A stretch of 32,316 nucleotides of DNA, from NCBI GenBank assembly GCA_029940125.1, contig JAOZRP010000001.1:1-32316 (forward strand), in the 5' to 3' direction. Below, one piece after another: positions 24,770 to 32,316 of this stretch. This DNA is from a bacterium (GTDB lineage Bacteria; Desulfobacterota; Anaeroferrophillalia; Anaeroferrophillales; Anaeroferrophillaceae). Made by a program: the position numbers and the translations under genes. Positions within the stretch are counted from its first letter, which is position 1. Each line of letters begins with the position of its first letter. The notes below the pieces were generated by a model, which was given only the letters and a program-made list of their open reading frames with translations, was not told where the DNA came from and did no database searches.

Positions 24770-26256
24770 GCGGCCAGCACCTCTTTCACCACCTGCACAT
24801 CATCGAAGGGCAGCCTCTGATCCCCGACCTGCTGGTAGGATTCATGGCCCTTGCCGGCAATCAGCAGCAGGTCGCCAGGCCGGCCGACGGCAATCAGGGC
24901 GGCGATGGCCCGCCGGCGATCTTTTTCGACCAGCACATCCCCGGAGAGGGTCATTCCGTCCAGAATGTCGGCAATAATCTGTTCCGGATCTTCATGCCGG
25001 GGATTGTCGCTGGTTACGACCACCAGATCGCTGTAGCGCTGGGCAATGCGGCCCATTTCCGGCCGCTTCCGCCGGTCGCGGTCGCCGCCGCAGCCGAACA
25101 GGGTCAGCAGGCGTCCTTCCCCAACACATTCCCGCAAGGACGACAAAACCTTTTCCAGGGCGTCGGGAGTATGGGCGTAATCAACCAGAATATGGAGATT
25201 CCGCTGGTTGGGCACCCGCTGCAGGCGGCCGGGAACCTGAGGGAAGCTTTCCAGGACCTCCAGCAACAAATCCATCATTCCGCCCAACTGCCTGGCGGCC
25301 GCCAGGGCAGCCAGAACATTGAGCACATTGAAGCGGCCGATCAGCGGTGAATGACACCGCCAGCGCTCTCCCGCCGCCTCAATGGTGAAAGTGGTGCCCC
25401 GGGATGAAAATTCCGGTTCCAGCGCCCTGAATTCAACTTCCGGCTCCAAGCCATAGGAAAGTTTGGGACCTTCCACTTCCCCCAACAGGCGCCGGCCCCA
25501 GGCATCATCCCCGTTGATCACTTTAAAAACCTTGCCGTCACAGCCGGTGAAAAGCTGCTTTTTGGCCTGGAAATAGGACTCCATTTCCCGGTGGTAATCC
25601 AGGTGTTCATGGCTGAGGTTGGTAAAAATCACCACCGAAAAAGGAATTTCAGCCGCCCGCTGCTGATCCAGGGCGTGGGAAGACACCTCCATTACACAGC
25701 AGGTCGTCCCTGCATCCACCATGCGCCGCAGCAAGGCCTGCAGTTCATCGGCCCCTGGCGTGGTGTGCGCTGCCGACTCTTCCAAACCGGCAAAACGGTA
25801 ATTTACCGTACTGACAACCCCCACCCGATGGCCAGCCCGGGTCAGCAGGTGCTCCAGCAGGTAGGCAATGGTCGTCTTGCCGTTGGTGCCGGTAATGCCG
25901 ACCATCACCAGGGAGCGGGCGGGAAAACCGTGCCAGCCGGCGGCCAGCCGGGCCAGGGAACGGCGGCTGTCCGGCACCAGGCAGAGAACCCGGCCAGCGG
26001 GCACGTTTTTTTTCCGGTGTTCAAACACGTCGCGACGGTCGACAACGACCGCTGCCGCCCCCCGCCGCCACGCTTCATCAATAAAATCATGGCCGTCCAC
26101 GACATTTCCCGCCACCGCGACAAACAGGCTGCCGCTGCTCACCTTTCGGGAATCAGCCAGCACCCCGGTAATCACAACGTCGTCGTCACCGATCCGGGCA
26201 ATGACGTCGTGATCGCCAAGCAGGTCGTTCAACGGCATGGATGGACGTTGATTCAT
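24766..26256 (-). CDS. murE: UDP-MurNAc-tripeptide ligase MurE, meso-DAP-adding
   Basis: A 496-residue Mur ligase that adds the third amino acid. The P-loop GTNGKTT (123-129), TTPGADELQ (the UDP-MurNAc contact region) and LVDYAHTPDALEKVL are conserved. D-N-P-R at 417-420 is the motif that selects meso-diaminopimelate rather than L-lysine, so the organism has DAP-type peptidoglycan. It begins 36 bp after the ftsI stop, one of the few non-overlapping junctions in the cluster. Confidence 0.97.
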   Translation of the reverse strand: MNQRPSMPLNDLLGDHDVIARIGDDDVVITGVLADSRKVSSGSLFVAVAGNVVDGHDFIDEAWRRGAAAVVVDRRDVFEHRKKNVPAGRVLCLVPDSRRSLARLAAGWHGFPARSLVMVGITGTNGKTTIAYLLEHLLTRAGHRVGVVSTVNYRFAGLEESAAHTTPGADELQALLRRMVDAGTTCCVMEVSSHALDQQRAAEIPFSVVIFTNLSHEHLDYHREMESYFQAKKQLFTGCDGKVFKVINGDDAWGRRLLGEVEGPKLSYGLEPEVEFRALEPEFSSRGTTFTIEAAGERWRCHSPLIGRFNVLNVLAALAAARQLGGMMDLLLEVLESFPQVPGRLQRVPNQRNLHILVDYAHTPDALEKVLSSLRECVGEGRLLTLFGCGGDRDRRKRPEMGRIAQRYSDLVVVTSDNPRHEDPEQIIADILDGMTLSGDVLVEKDRRRAIAALIAVGRPGDLLLIAGKGHESYQQVGDQRLPFDDVQVVKEVLAA

Positions 26257-26292
26257 GTTATTTTGTTCTTTCTTTCATATTTCTGCCGCCGT

Positions 26293-28320
26293 TCAGTTCT
26301 CCGCCTGCAGCACAAATTCCATTCCCGTCCCGGCCACGATGCGCTGGCCCGGCAGGGGCTTCTGCTTCATGATTTTGCCGCTGCCGCGAATGGAAAGCGA
26401 GCCGGGCAGCGTCCCGAAATAGGCCAGGACGTCACGCACCGACCGGCCGGAAAAATCCGGCATCACGTCGGCGCGTGCCGCCAGGGCATCCTTTTTTTTC
26501 GCGGCGGTCGGGATTGGAGCGGAGACCGAATGGTCGACGATTTTCACCCTGGACCGACTCCCTGTCCCACCTTTATCTTTCGTTCCGGCAGCCAGCATCA
26601 CCCGGCTGCTGGGCTCCACATTGAGATAAGCCAGCAGGCGCTGGCCGATGCGGCTGAAGGCCGGAGCCGCCACCATGCCGCCATAAATGCTGGTTCGGGG
26701 CTCGTCAAGCATCACGTACACCAGCAGTTTCCCCCGGTTTTCCGGACCGGGGATAAAACCGATAAAAGAGGCCAGGTAATTTTTGCGGGAATACCTTTTC
26801 TGCCGTGGATCGTATTTCTGCGAGGTGCCGGTTTTCCCCGCCACCCAGTATCCCGGAATGCGCGCTTTCGGCGCCGTGCCGTCATCATCAACCACCTCTT
26901 CCAGCATGGCCATGATCTGCCGGGAAACCCGGGGCGAAAACGCCCGGCGCCGCTCACTGAAGGCATGGTGCTCATACACTTTCCAGCCGTTTTCATTGAG
27001 CACCTGCTTCACCAGGTACGGCTTCACCAGGTAGCCGCCGTTGGCAAAGGCGGCGTAGGCCATCATCAGCTGCACCGGGGTGACTCCCACTCCCTGGCCA
27101 AAGGAAACGTTGCTCAAATCCACGTCGCGCCAGCGGCGCCAGTCGCGCAGCTTTCCCTGTTTTTCGCCCGGGAAGTCAATCCCGGTCGGTGAACCGAACC
27201 CGCAGCGACGGAGAAACTGGTAAAAATCCCGTTTGCCCAGCCGGGCGGCAATCTTCGAACAGCCGATATTGCTGGAAAGCTTCACGATCTCGCCAACGCT
27301 CAACATCCCGTGCTTATGGGTGTCATGAATGATCCGGTTCCCCACCCGATACTTGCCCTGTTCACAGTCAAGGCGGGTATCAGGAGTAATCACTCCCTTT
27401 TCCAGCGCCGCGGCCACGGTAAAAACCTTGAAGGTCGACCCCGGCTCAATCATGTCAACCACGGCCCGGTTCCGCCAGACGGACGGCTTCGAGCTGGTAA
27501 ACGAATTGGGGTTGAAAAACGGATACTGGGACATGGCCAGAATGGCGCCGTCTTCCACGTCCATGACCACGGCCAGCCCCCGCTTGGCCCGGGAGCTGAT
27601 GACCGCCCGGCCCAGTTCCTGCTCCACCGCATGCTGAATCGCCCGGTCGAGCGTCAGCACCACCGTTCCCCCTTTCGTTCCCTCAACGGACCCTATATCA
27701 CCGGGGTCAAGGATCCCCCTCCGGGCGTCCCGTTCCAGGAAAACAATATTTTTCTTGCCCCGCAGGTAACGGTCATAGTAATGCTCGATGCCCTCCAGTC
27801 CCTCGCTGTCCACGCCGACAAATCCCAAGAGCTGGCCGGCCAGTTCGCGGTTGGGATAAAACCTTCGACTTTCCTTGACGAAGCCCACTCCCCGCAGGTG
27901 AAGGCGCTTGATCTTTTCCGCCTGGCTGGGCAGCACGTCACGGGCCAGCCACTGAAAGCTTTTCTTGCTGGCCAGCTTACGGTATATCTGCCGGCTGGAG
28001 TACGGCAGGATGCGGGCCAGTTTGCGGGCCGCCTTTTTCTTGCTGACAATCCGGTGGGGCTGGACGTACACCGATTCACTCTCCAGGCTGACGGCCAGCT
28101 TGTTGCCCCGGGAATCAAGAATCTCTCCCCGTTCCGGCCGGATCTCCACCGCCCGGCGGCTCTGCTGCAGGGACTTGGCATAAAAGAAGTCATGCCTGAC
28201 CACCTGGAGATAGTAGGCCCGCGACAACAAACCCACCGCCCCGCAGACCATGACCAGGGCCAGGGATATAATTTTCCAGCGTTCCCATCGCCGGGAATCT
28301 TTTTGCCGATAGCGTTTCAT
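26293..28320 (-). CDS. ftsI: Septal peptidoglycan transpeptidase FtsI (PBP3) with PASTA domain
   Basis: A 675-residue class B penicillin-binding protein. A short basic cytoplasmic tail and one membrane helix (about 17-38) lead to the dimerisation domain (RPERGEILDSRG at 61-72). The transpeptidase domain has all three motifs: STFK with the acylated S295, SSN at 349-351 and KTG at 496-498. The last 65 or so residues (MPDFSGRSVRDVLAYF onward) form one PASTA domain, which E. coli FtsI lacks but SpoVD-like and many Desulfobacterota proteins have. It overlaps ftsL by four bases. It cross-links septal wall with FtsW. Confidence 0.96.
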   Translation of the reverse strand: MKRYRQKDSRRWERWKIISLALVMVCGAVGLLSRAYYLQVVRHDFFYAKSLQQSRRAVEIRPERGEILDSRGNKLAVSLESESVYVQPHRIVSKKKAARKLARILPYSSRQIYRKLASKKSFQWLARDVLPSQAEKIKRLHLRGVGFVKESRRFYPNRELAGQLLGFVGVDSEGLEGIEHYYDRYLRGKKNIVFLERDARRGILDPGDIGSVEGTKGGTVVLTLDRAIQHAVEQELGRAVISSRAKRGLAVVMDVEDGAILAMSQYPFFNPNSFTSSKPSVWRNRAVVDMIEPGSTFKVFTVAAALEKGVITPDTRLDCEQGKYRVGNRIIHDTHKHGMLSVGEIVKLSSNIGCSKIAARLGKRDFYQFLRRCGFGSPTGIDFPGEKQGKLRDWRRWRDVDLSNVSFGQGVGVTPVQLMMAYAAFANGGYLVKPYLVKQVLNENGWKVYEHHAFSERRRAFSPRVSRQIMAMLEEVVDDDGTAPKARIPGYWVAGKTGTSQKYDPRQKRYSRKNYLASFIGFIPGPENRGKLLVYVMLDEPRTSIYGGMVAAPAFSRIGQRLLAYLNVEPSSRVMLAAGTKDKGGTGSRSRVKIVDHSVSAPIPTAAKKKDALAARADVMPDFSGRSVRDVLAYFGTLPGSLSIRGSGKIMKQKPLPGQRIVAGTGMEFVLQAEN

Positions 28321-28604
28321 TTCAACAGGATTTTCTGTCCCAATCCGGGATAACGCAGGCCGAACTTGCGACGGCCGATTTTCTCCAGGCGGTCATGCTG
28401 TTTCAGGGTGGCAATTTCCAAGAGCAATTTTTTATGATTTTCCTGGGCCGTTTTTTCCTGCCGACGAACCTTCACCAACCGGTAGCCATGCTCCACCACC
28501 TGGTAGTGCACCCAGGCATAGGCAAAAATGGAAGCAACCATCAACAGCAGCAGGACGGCATTGCCCAGTTTCCACCGCAGATCTCCGCCGACCTTTTTTT
28601 TCAT
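28317..28604 (-). CDS. ftsL: Cell division protein FtsL
   Basis: A 95-residue bitopic protein. A short basic N-terminus precedes one membrane helix (about 13-31) and a periplasmic coiled coil (about 40-75), ending in GLRYPGLGQKILL. FtsL joins FtsQ and FtsB and activates FtsWI. Sequence conservation is low in this family. The identification rests on size, architecture and position between rsmH and ftsI, with four-base overlaps at both ends. Confidence 0.92.
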   Translation of the reverse strand: MKKKVGGDLRWKLGNAVLLLLMVASIFAYAWVHYQVVEHGYRLVKVRRQEKTAQENHKKLLLEIATLKQHDRLEKIGRRKFGLRYPGLGQKILLK

Positions 28605-29554
28605 AACCGCTCCACTGCCCTCAACCTGGCGCTGCGGCTGCGCGGGTTGCGTTTAACCTCGTCGGCGCCAGGCACCACTACTTTCCCGGTCAGTCGACGA
28701 ACCTGGGGAACCTTGCCGCAGGTGCATACCGGCAGGCCGGGGGGGCAAATGCAGGGATCTGACCATTGCCTGAACATTCTTTTGACAATCCGGTCCTCAA
28801 GCGAATGATATGAGATCACCACCAGGCGCCCACCCCGGTTCAACCATTCCAGCCCGCTCTCGAGCACGGCAACCAAGGCCTGCAGCTCTTCATTGACGGC
28901 GATTCTCAGCGCCTGGAACACCCGGGTAGCCGGATGGAGACGCCGGTGAATTTTGTCCGGCGGCGTCAGGGAAACAATCAGATCAGCCAGTTCCCTGGTC
29001 GTGGTTATGGGCTTGACGGAGCGGGCCTTGACAATGGCCCGGGCAATGGATCCGGCATAGGGCTCTTCACCGAAACGCTTGAAGATGTCACGCAGTTGAT
29101 CAACACCGGCCGTACGGATAATATCCGCCGCGGAAATTTCCTGTTTCTGGTCCATGCGCATATCCAACGGTCCATCAAGCTGAAAGCTGAATCCCCGTGG
29201 TGCATTGCTCAACTGATAGGAGGAAAGTCCGAGATCCAGCAGCAGGGCATCAATGCCCTTGATTTGAACCTCTTGAAGCAACTGGGAAAGATCGGCAAAA
29301 TTACCCTGAAGAAGCGTGAAGCGATCACCATAGCGCTCCCGCAGCGGAACAGCCCTGCCGACGGCAGCCTGATCCCGGTCGATGGCGACAACTTTCGTCC
29401 CCCGGCCGGTATGCTCCAGAATTGCCCGGCTGTGCCCGCCGCCGCCGAAGGTCGCATCAACAAAGATGCCATCCTGATCCCTGAAACGCGAAACGTTGAG
29501 ATAGGTCAGGGTTTCAGCTAGAAGAACCGGTACATGCCTGGTATCCGCCGGCAT
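28601..29554 (-). CDS. rsmH: 16S rRNA (cytosine(1402)-N(4))-methyltransferase RsmH
   Basis: A 317-residue SAM-dependent methyltransferase (formerly MraW) that methylates C1402 of 16S rRNA. HVPVLLAETLTYL is the family N-terminus, DATFGGGGHS (33-42) the SAM-binding loop, and LLLDLGLSSYQL follows. ISYHSLEDRIVKRMF near residue 245-259 and NPRSRSARLRAVER at the end are conserved. The ATG lies three bases after the mraZ stop with only a weak ribosome-binding site, so coupling to mraZ is likely. Confidence 0.98.
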   Translation of the reverse strand: MPADTRHVPVLLAETLTYLNVSRFRDQDGIFVDATFGGGGHSRAILEHTGRGTKVVAIDRDQAAVGRAVPLRERYGDRFTLLQGNFADLSQLLQEVQIKGIDALLLDLGLSSYQLSNAPRGFSFQLDGPLDMRMDQKQEISAADIIRTAGVDQLRDIFKRFGEEPYAGSIARAIVKARSVKPITTTRELADLIVSLTPPDKIHRRLHPATRVFQALRIAVNEELQALVAVLESGLEWLNRGGRLVVISYHSLEDRIVKRMFRQWSDPCICPPGLPVCTCGKVPQVRRLTGKVVVPGADEVKRNPRSRSARLRAVERL

Positions 29555-29557
29555 GGC

Positions 29558-30001
29558 TCATATGCCGAATTCAGCCATGGCGGCACTGATTTCCCCGGCA
29601 GCGCCAAGCGTCTCGGCCAATTCAGTCTCCCAGCGCTCTTTGCTCCAGATCTCTATCTTTTTCACCGCGCAGACAATAACCACTTCTTTTTCCAACTGGG
29701 CGTAGCTGCGCAGAGAGGGGGGGATCAGTATCCGCCCCTGCTTATCCAGAGAACATTCAACCGCGGCTGAAAGATAAAACCGGTGGAAGCTCTTTACTTC
29801 CTTTTTGTTTTGCGGCAGGAGAGAAACCTTGTTTTCCAGGCTGGTCCACTCGGGATAGGGAAAGCAATCAAGGCAGCCGTCAAAGCCATTGGTCACCATC
29901 AGCGACGGGGTATATTCCCGCACCAACAACTCTCTTACCTTGGCCGGAATATTCAACCGCCCCTTGGCATCAATAGAGTATTCGTATCGGCCGCGAAACA
30001 C
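29558..30001 (-). CDS. mraZ: Transcriptional regulator MraZ
   Basis: A 147-residue protein from a GTG at 30001, starting FRGRYEYSIDAKGRLNIP after the initiator. I chose it over an upstream start at 30034 because GGGAG lies six bases before it and MraZ proteins begin here. Two AbrB/SpoVT-type halves each carry a DxxGR motif (D11-A-K-G-R and D86-K-Q-G-R). MraZ binds tandem GTGGG repeats and usually represses its own operon. Three such boxes lie 40-64 bp upstream. It is the first gene of the dcw cluster. Confidence 0.96.
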   Translation of the reverse strand: MFRGRYEYSIDAKGRLNIPAKVRELLVREYTPSLMVTNGFDGCLDCFPYPEWTSLENKVSLLPQNKKEVKSFHRFYLSAAVECSLDKQGRILIPPSLRSYAQLEKEVVIVCAVKKIEIWSKERWETELAETLGAAGEISAAMAEFGI

Positions 30002-30040
30002 TGTGCTCTCCCACTGGAAACCCTGAAGACACAAGAATTA

Positions 30041-30065
30041 CCCACTTTTAACCACTTATCCCCAC
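30041..30065 (-). promoter_or_regulatory. MraZ operator: three GTGG(G/T) boxes at 10-bp period
   Basis: On the minus strand GTGGG (30065-30061), GTGGT (30055-30051) and GTGGG (30045-30041) are separated by exactly five bases each. That is the arrangement known for MraZ binding in E. coli and mycoplasmas. The boxes begin right after the -10 element and cover the expected transcription start. A fourth GTGGG (30014-30010) overlaps the mraZ ribosome-binding site. Confidence 0.85.
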
Positions 30066-30094
30066 TAGATACCTGTATCATCATGGTTTGTCAA
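30066..30094 (-). promoter_or_regulatory. Promoter of the dcw operon (PmraZ)
   Basis: On the minus strand, TTGACA (30094-30089), a 17-base spacer and TATCTA (30071-30066) form a sigma70-like promoter. The -35 is perfect and the -10 is weak. The start would be near 30059, inside the MraZ boxes. Its position between a terminator and mraZ supports it as the main promoter of the cluster. Confidence 0.7.
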
Positions 30095-30105
30095 GGAGAA
30101 AAACC

Positions 30106-30136
30106 AAAAAAACCGGGCGTTATTCCCGGTTTTTTT
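30106..30136. terminator. Bidirectional intrinsic terminator between the AEC permease and dcw
   Basis: The stem pairs seven As plus CCGGG (30106-30117) with CCCGG plus seven Ts (30125-30136) around a 7-base loop. Either strand gives a GC stem followed by a T-run. On the minus strand it ends the AEC permease transcript 64 bp past its stop and insulates the dcw promoter. Confidence 0.88.
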
Positions 30137-30199
30137 CATTAACATAAAATATTGTTCTAACAGGAAAGAAGGGGCAAAAACAGGAAGGCGCCGCCGGCT

Positions 30200-31105
30200 T
30201 CAACCAACGCCCAGGTAAAGAAGCACCCCGGTCAGGGTGACGCCGCTGAGAAGGGTGGAAACAAAAATGGTCGCCGCCACAATCTCGGGGTGGGTATCGT
30301 AGTTAATGGCGTAAAGCAGGGGAATAATGGCCGACGGCGTACTGGTCTGGAGGATAAGAACCTGGCGCGGCAGGCCGTGGATATTCAGGAAGCCGCACAA
30401 GGCGATGGCAACCAGGGGGGAAAGTACCAGGCGAAAGGTGCTGCTGCCCAGCACCGGCAGCAGCACGCCGCCGCTGATCCTGGTTCGGGAAAGCTGCATG
30501 CCCAAAAGCATCAACAGCCCCGGGATGGCCGCCTGGCCCACCAGGTCGATGGCCTGCAGGGCGATCGCCGGCAGCGGCAGCTGAAATCCCCGCCAGATGG
30601 AAGCCAGGATAATGGCGTGAAACAACGGTATTTTAAAAATCTCCAGCAGCGACTCCTTGATGGAAGCCTGCCCCCGGGAAGCGATGTAAACGGCCAGGGT
30701 GCCCAGGGGAAAAGTAAACAAAACCAGGACAATGACAGCATACGCCAGGCCTTCCTTGCCAAAGGCAAAAAGCACCAGGGGCAGGCCGTAATTGCCGGTA
30801 TTCATCATGATGGTCGCCAGAGAAAAGGCACTGGTTTCCCGGGCGTCAAGACCCGTCAGATGGCCGAAGAGCGCCGACAGGCCCCAGAAAAACAGGGTCA
30901 TCAGCACCATGAAGACAATGGCCCGGGGCAGAAAACTGCTGAGCTGCTCATGGCCCTTGATCAAGCCGGAAAAAATCAGGCAGGGGGTGAAAAAATAGAG
31001 GGTCAGGTCGGAAATGGATTTAAAGTCAGGACCCTTGGTTTTCTCAAACAGCACTCCCAGGGCGATGATCAGGAAAATGGGCAGGAGAATCTTTACAAAT
31101 ACCAT
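30200..31105 (-). CDS. AEC-family permease (auxin efflux carrier-like)
   Basis: A 301-residue integral membrane protein with about ten hydrophobic segments in two halves. It opens with LLPIFLIIALGVLFEKTK, and the MMNTGNYGLPLVLFAFG segment (about 100-116) is the family's conserved motif. The QTSTPSAIIPLLYAI segment in the second half is its counterpart. Members export small organic anions such as malate or malonate, or amino-acid-related compounds; the substrate cannot be read from the sequence. It stands alone between a terminator and the divergent pyrF. The ribosome-binding site is poor (AGAAGA). Confidence 0.9.
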   Translation of the reverse strand: MVFVKILLPIFLIIALGVLFEKTKGPDFKSISDLTLYFFTPCLIFSGLIKGHEQLSSFLPRAIVFMVLMTLFFWGLSALFGHLTGLDARETSAFSLATIMMNTGNYGLPLVLFAFGKEGLAYAVIVLVLFTFPLGTLAVYIASRGQASIKESLLEIFKIPLFHAIILASIWRGFQLPLPAIALQAIDLVGQAAIPGLLMLLGMQLSRTRISGGVLLPVLGSSTFRLVLSPLVAIALCGFLNIHGLPRQVLILQTSTPSAIIPLLYAINYDTHPEIVAATIFVSTLLSGVTLTGVLLYLGVG

Positions 31106-31493
31106 GATCTGTCTTCTTTTCCGGCAATTTTACCGGCCCACGCGGGTCGGCAGGGGCACCAACGTAACCCAACAACAAACAAAAATAAAGCAATATTTAT
31201 TGACAAAAACCAGGGGTTCATTATAGCCTAGCGCCCTGATGTTCCGGCATGGTTCCCGCTCATTCTCGCCGGCCGTCCGTGGCCGGCTCCGAGGCGTCCG
31301 CCGCGAATCACCGTCCGGGTGATTCGTCCGGCGGCCAAAACCGCTATGAACCAAGCCCGAACATCACATGGCACATTTCTGACAATACAGGTCAGAAAAA
31401 TGAAGTTTACCCTAATCAGGCAAAGAACATATAGCCGGCATCTTTGATGCCCAGCCGCATAAAACCTGATAATCTCCACGGAAAGGCAGTTTT
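31106..31493. other. Divergent intergenic region with several inverted repeats
   Basis: No gene is convincing in this 388-bp stretch. It holds perfect hairpins at 31268-31287 (7-bp arms), 31376-31398 (8-bp arms) and 31437-31451 (6-bp arms, TTT loop), plus a 15-bp bulged hairpin at 31298-31334. The first two GC-rich hairpins are enclosed by an outer pairing of 31215-31227 with 31343-31352. None is followed by a T-run typical of a terminator. Confidence 0.7.
31200..31227 (+). promoter_or_regulatory. Candidate pyrF promoter
   Basis: TTGACA (31200-31205), a 16-base spacer and TATAGC (31222-31227) resemble a sigma70 promoter pointing at pyrF. It would start near 31235 and give a leader of about 260 bases that contains most of the hairpins of this region. 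The -10 overlaps the outer arm of the inverted-repeat structure, so the assignment is tentative. Confidence 0.4.
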
Positions 31494-32219
31494 ATGAACA
31501 GCAAAAACATCCCCCTGACTGACCGCCTCATTTTCGCCCTTGACGTTCCCACCGCCGACGAGGCCAAGACCTGGGTGGAAAAGCTGGAAGGCCAGGTCAA
31601 CTTTTACAAGGTTGGGCTGCAGCTTTTTCTTGCCGGCGGCTTCCCGATGGTGGAATGGATTACCAGGCGGGGCCACAAGGTGATGCTTGACCTGAAGTTC
31701 TTTGACGTCCCCGAAACCGTCAAACTGGCGGTTCGCCAGTTGAACGACCGGGGCGTCACCTTCGCCACCGTTCATGGCAACGACGCCATCATCGAAGCAG
31801 CGGTGCAGGCGCGACAGGACATCAAAATTCTCGGGGTCACCGTCCTGACCAGCTTCTGCGAGGACGACCTGCGGCAGATGGGCCTCACCGGCACCATTGA
31901 AGAGCTGGTCTACTACCGGGCCAAAAAAGCCCTGGAACTGGGCTGCGACGGCATCGTCTCCTCCGGCCTGGAGGCAGAACGGCTGCGCGGCCAACTGGGT
32001 GACAATTTTCTTGTCGTCACCCCGGGAATCAGGCCCGGCGTCAACCGGGAAATTGAAGAGGACGACCAGAAACGGGTGACCACGGCAGCCCAGGCTATCC
32101 AGAGCGGCGCCGACTACGTGGTTGTCGGCCGACCGATCAAACGGGCCGCCGATCCGCTTAAAGTCGTCGCCGGCCTGCAGGCGGAAATCGCCGCCGGCCT
32201 GGAAAGTTCTGCAGACTAA
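31494..32219 (+). CDS. pyrF: Orotidine 5'-phosphate decarboxylase
   Basis: A 241-residue TIM-barrel enzyme that converts OMP to UMP, the last step of UMP synthesis. The catalytic charged network is complete: K39 in YKVG and D66-x-K68-x2-D71 in LDLKFFDVP. TPGIRPG and VVGRPI (phosphate-binding) follow near the C-terminus, and D17 in FALDVP contacts the ribose. E. coli-type enzymes have His at the second F of KFF and Asn where this protein has Glu, neither of which is catalytic. GGAAAGG lies seven bases before the ATG. It is the only plus-strand gene of the window. Confidence 0.98.
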   Translation: MNSKNIPLTDRLIFALDVPTADEAKTWVEKLEGQVNFYKVGLQLFLAGGFPMVEWITRRGHKVMLDLKFFDVPETVKLAVRQLNDRGVTFATVHGNDAIIEAAVQARQDIKILGVTVLTSFCEDDLRQMGLTGTIEELVYYRAKKALELGCDGIVSSGLEAERLRGQLGDNFLVVTPGIRPGVNREIEEDDQKRVTTAAQAIQSGADYVVVGRPIKRAADPLKVVAGLQAEIAAGLESSAD

Positions 32220-32227
32220 TTGGCGTC

Positions 32228-32253
32228 CATCCGGAAACTACCGTTTCCGGATG
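32228..32253. repeat. Perfect hairpin downstream of pyrF
   Basis: An 11-bp inverted repeat (CATCCGGAAAC and its complement) with a 4-base TACC loop begins nine bases after the pyrF stop. No T-run follows directly; the first (six Ts) is about 40 bases later. It may protect or end the pyrF mRNA, but it does not meet the usual intrinsic-terminator pattern. Confidence 0.6.
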
Positions 32254-32316
32254 AGCCGTTAGTTCCCAACCCTTAGCTTTTAGCTTAACAAGTTTTTTAA
32301 TGTTTTACTGAAAGCT

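Noticed and set aside
25591..27192. Open plus-strand frame of 533 codons spanning the murE-ftsI junction
   Set aside because: It crosses two real genes on the other strand and has shadow-like composition; long antisense frames recur throughout this GC-rich cluster.
31249..31434. 61-codon plus-strand frame in the pyrF upstream region as a leader peptide
   Set aside because: No ribosome-binding site, no run of regulatory codons, and the frame runs through GC-rich hairpins; the structure better explains the sequence.

Overview
This window is a chromosomal segment of a Gram-negative, meso-DAP-peptidoglycan, LPS-bearing bacterium with anaerobe-style redox enzymes. Gene content fits Desulfobacterota (the former Deltaproteobacteria): complex I without nuoEFG between nuoD and nuoH, an NfnAB-type transhydrogenase, an FtsI with a C-terminal PASTA domain, and a complete dcw cluster. 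The lineage is an inference from gene content; no rRNA or marker comparison was possible. All genes are on the minus strand except pyrF at the right edge.

Left part (1-7.97 kb, transcribed right to left). The promoter-proximal end of a complex I operon, nuoA-B-C-D-H-I-J-K, is followed by the first 17 codons of another subunit cut by the window edge. It is preceded by a 639-bp non-coding stretch. Upstream of that lies nfnA-nfnB, with its own sigma70-like promoter and a strong intrinsic terminator. Together these genes interconvert NAD(P)H, ferredoxin and quinone electron pools.

Middle (7.98-11.4 kb). A two-gene unit encodes a tandem-domain LPS-kinase-like protein and a NodU/CmcH-family O-carbamoyltransferase, probably acting on the LPS inner core. 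The kinase gene carries a nine-C homopolymer near its 5' end. A perfect 36-bp compound palindrome lies between it and ftsZ.

Right part (11.4-30.1 kb). A complete dcw cluster reads mraZ-rsmH-ftsL-ftsI-murE-murF-mraY-murD-ftsW-murG-murC-(BON lipoprotein)-murB-ddl-ftsQ-ftsA-ftsZ. Most junctions overlap by 1-5 bases. It starts at a promoter followed by three GTGG(G/T) MraZ boxes at an exact 10-bp period, so autoregulation by MraZ is likely. The cluster makes the UDP-MurNAc-pentapeptide and lipid II, cross-links septal wall and builds the FtsZ ring. One unexpected member is a small BON-domain lipoprotein coupled to murB.

Right edge (30.1-32.3 kb). A bidirectional terminator separates the dcw promoter from an AEC-family permease gene. 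The permease is divergent from pyrF across a 388-bp gap that holds an elaborate set of inverted repeats. No tRNA, rRNA, IS element or CRISPR array was seen.
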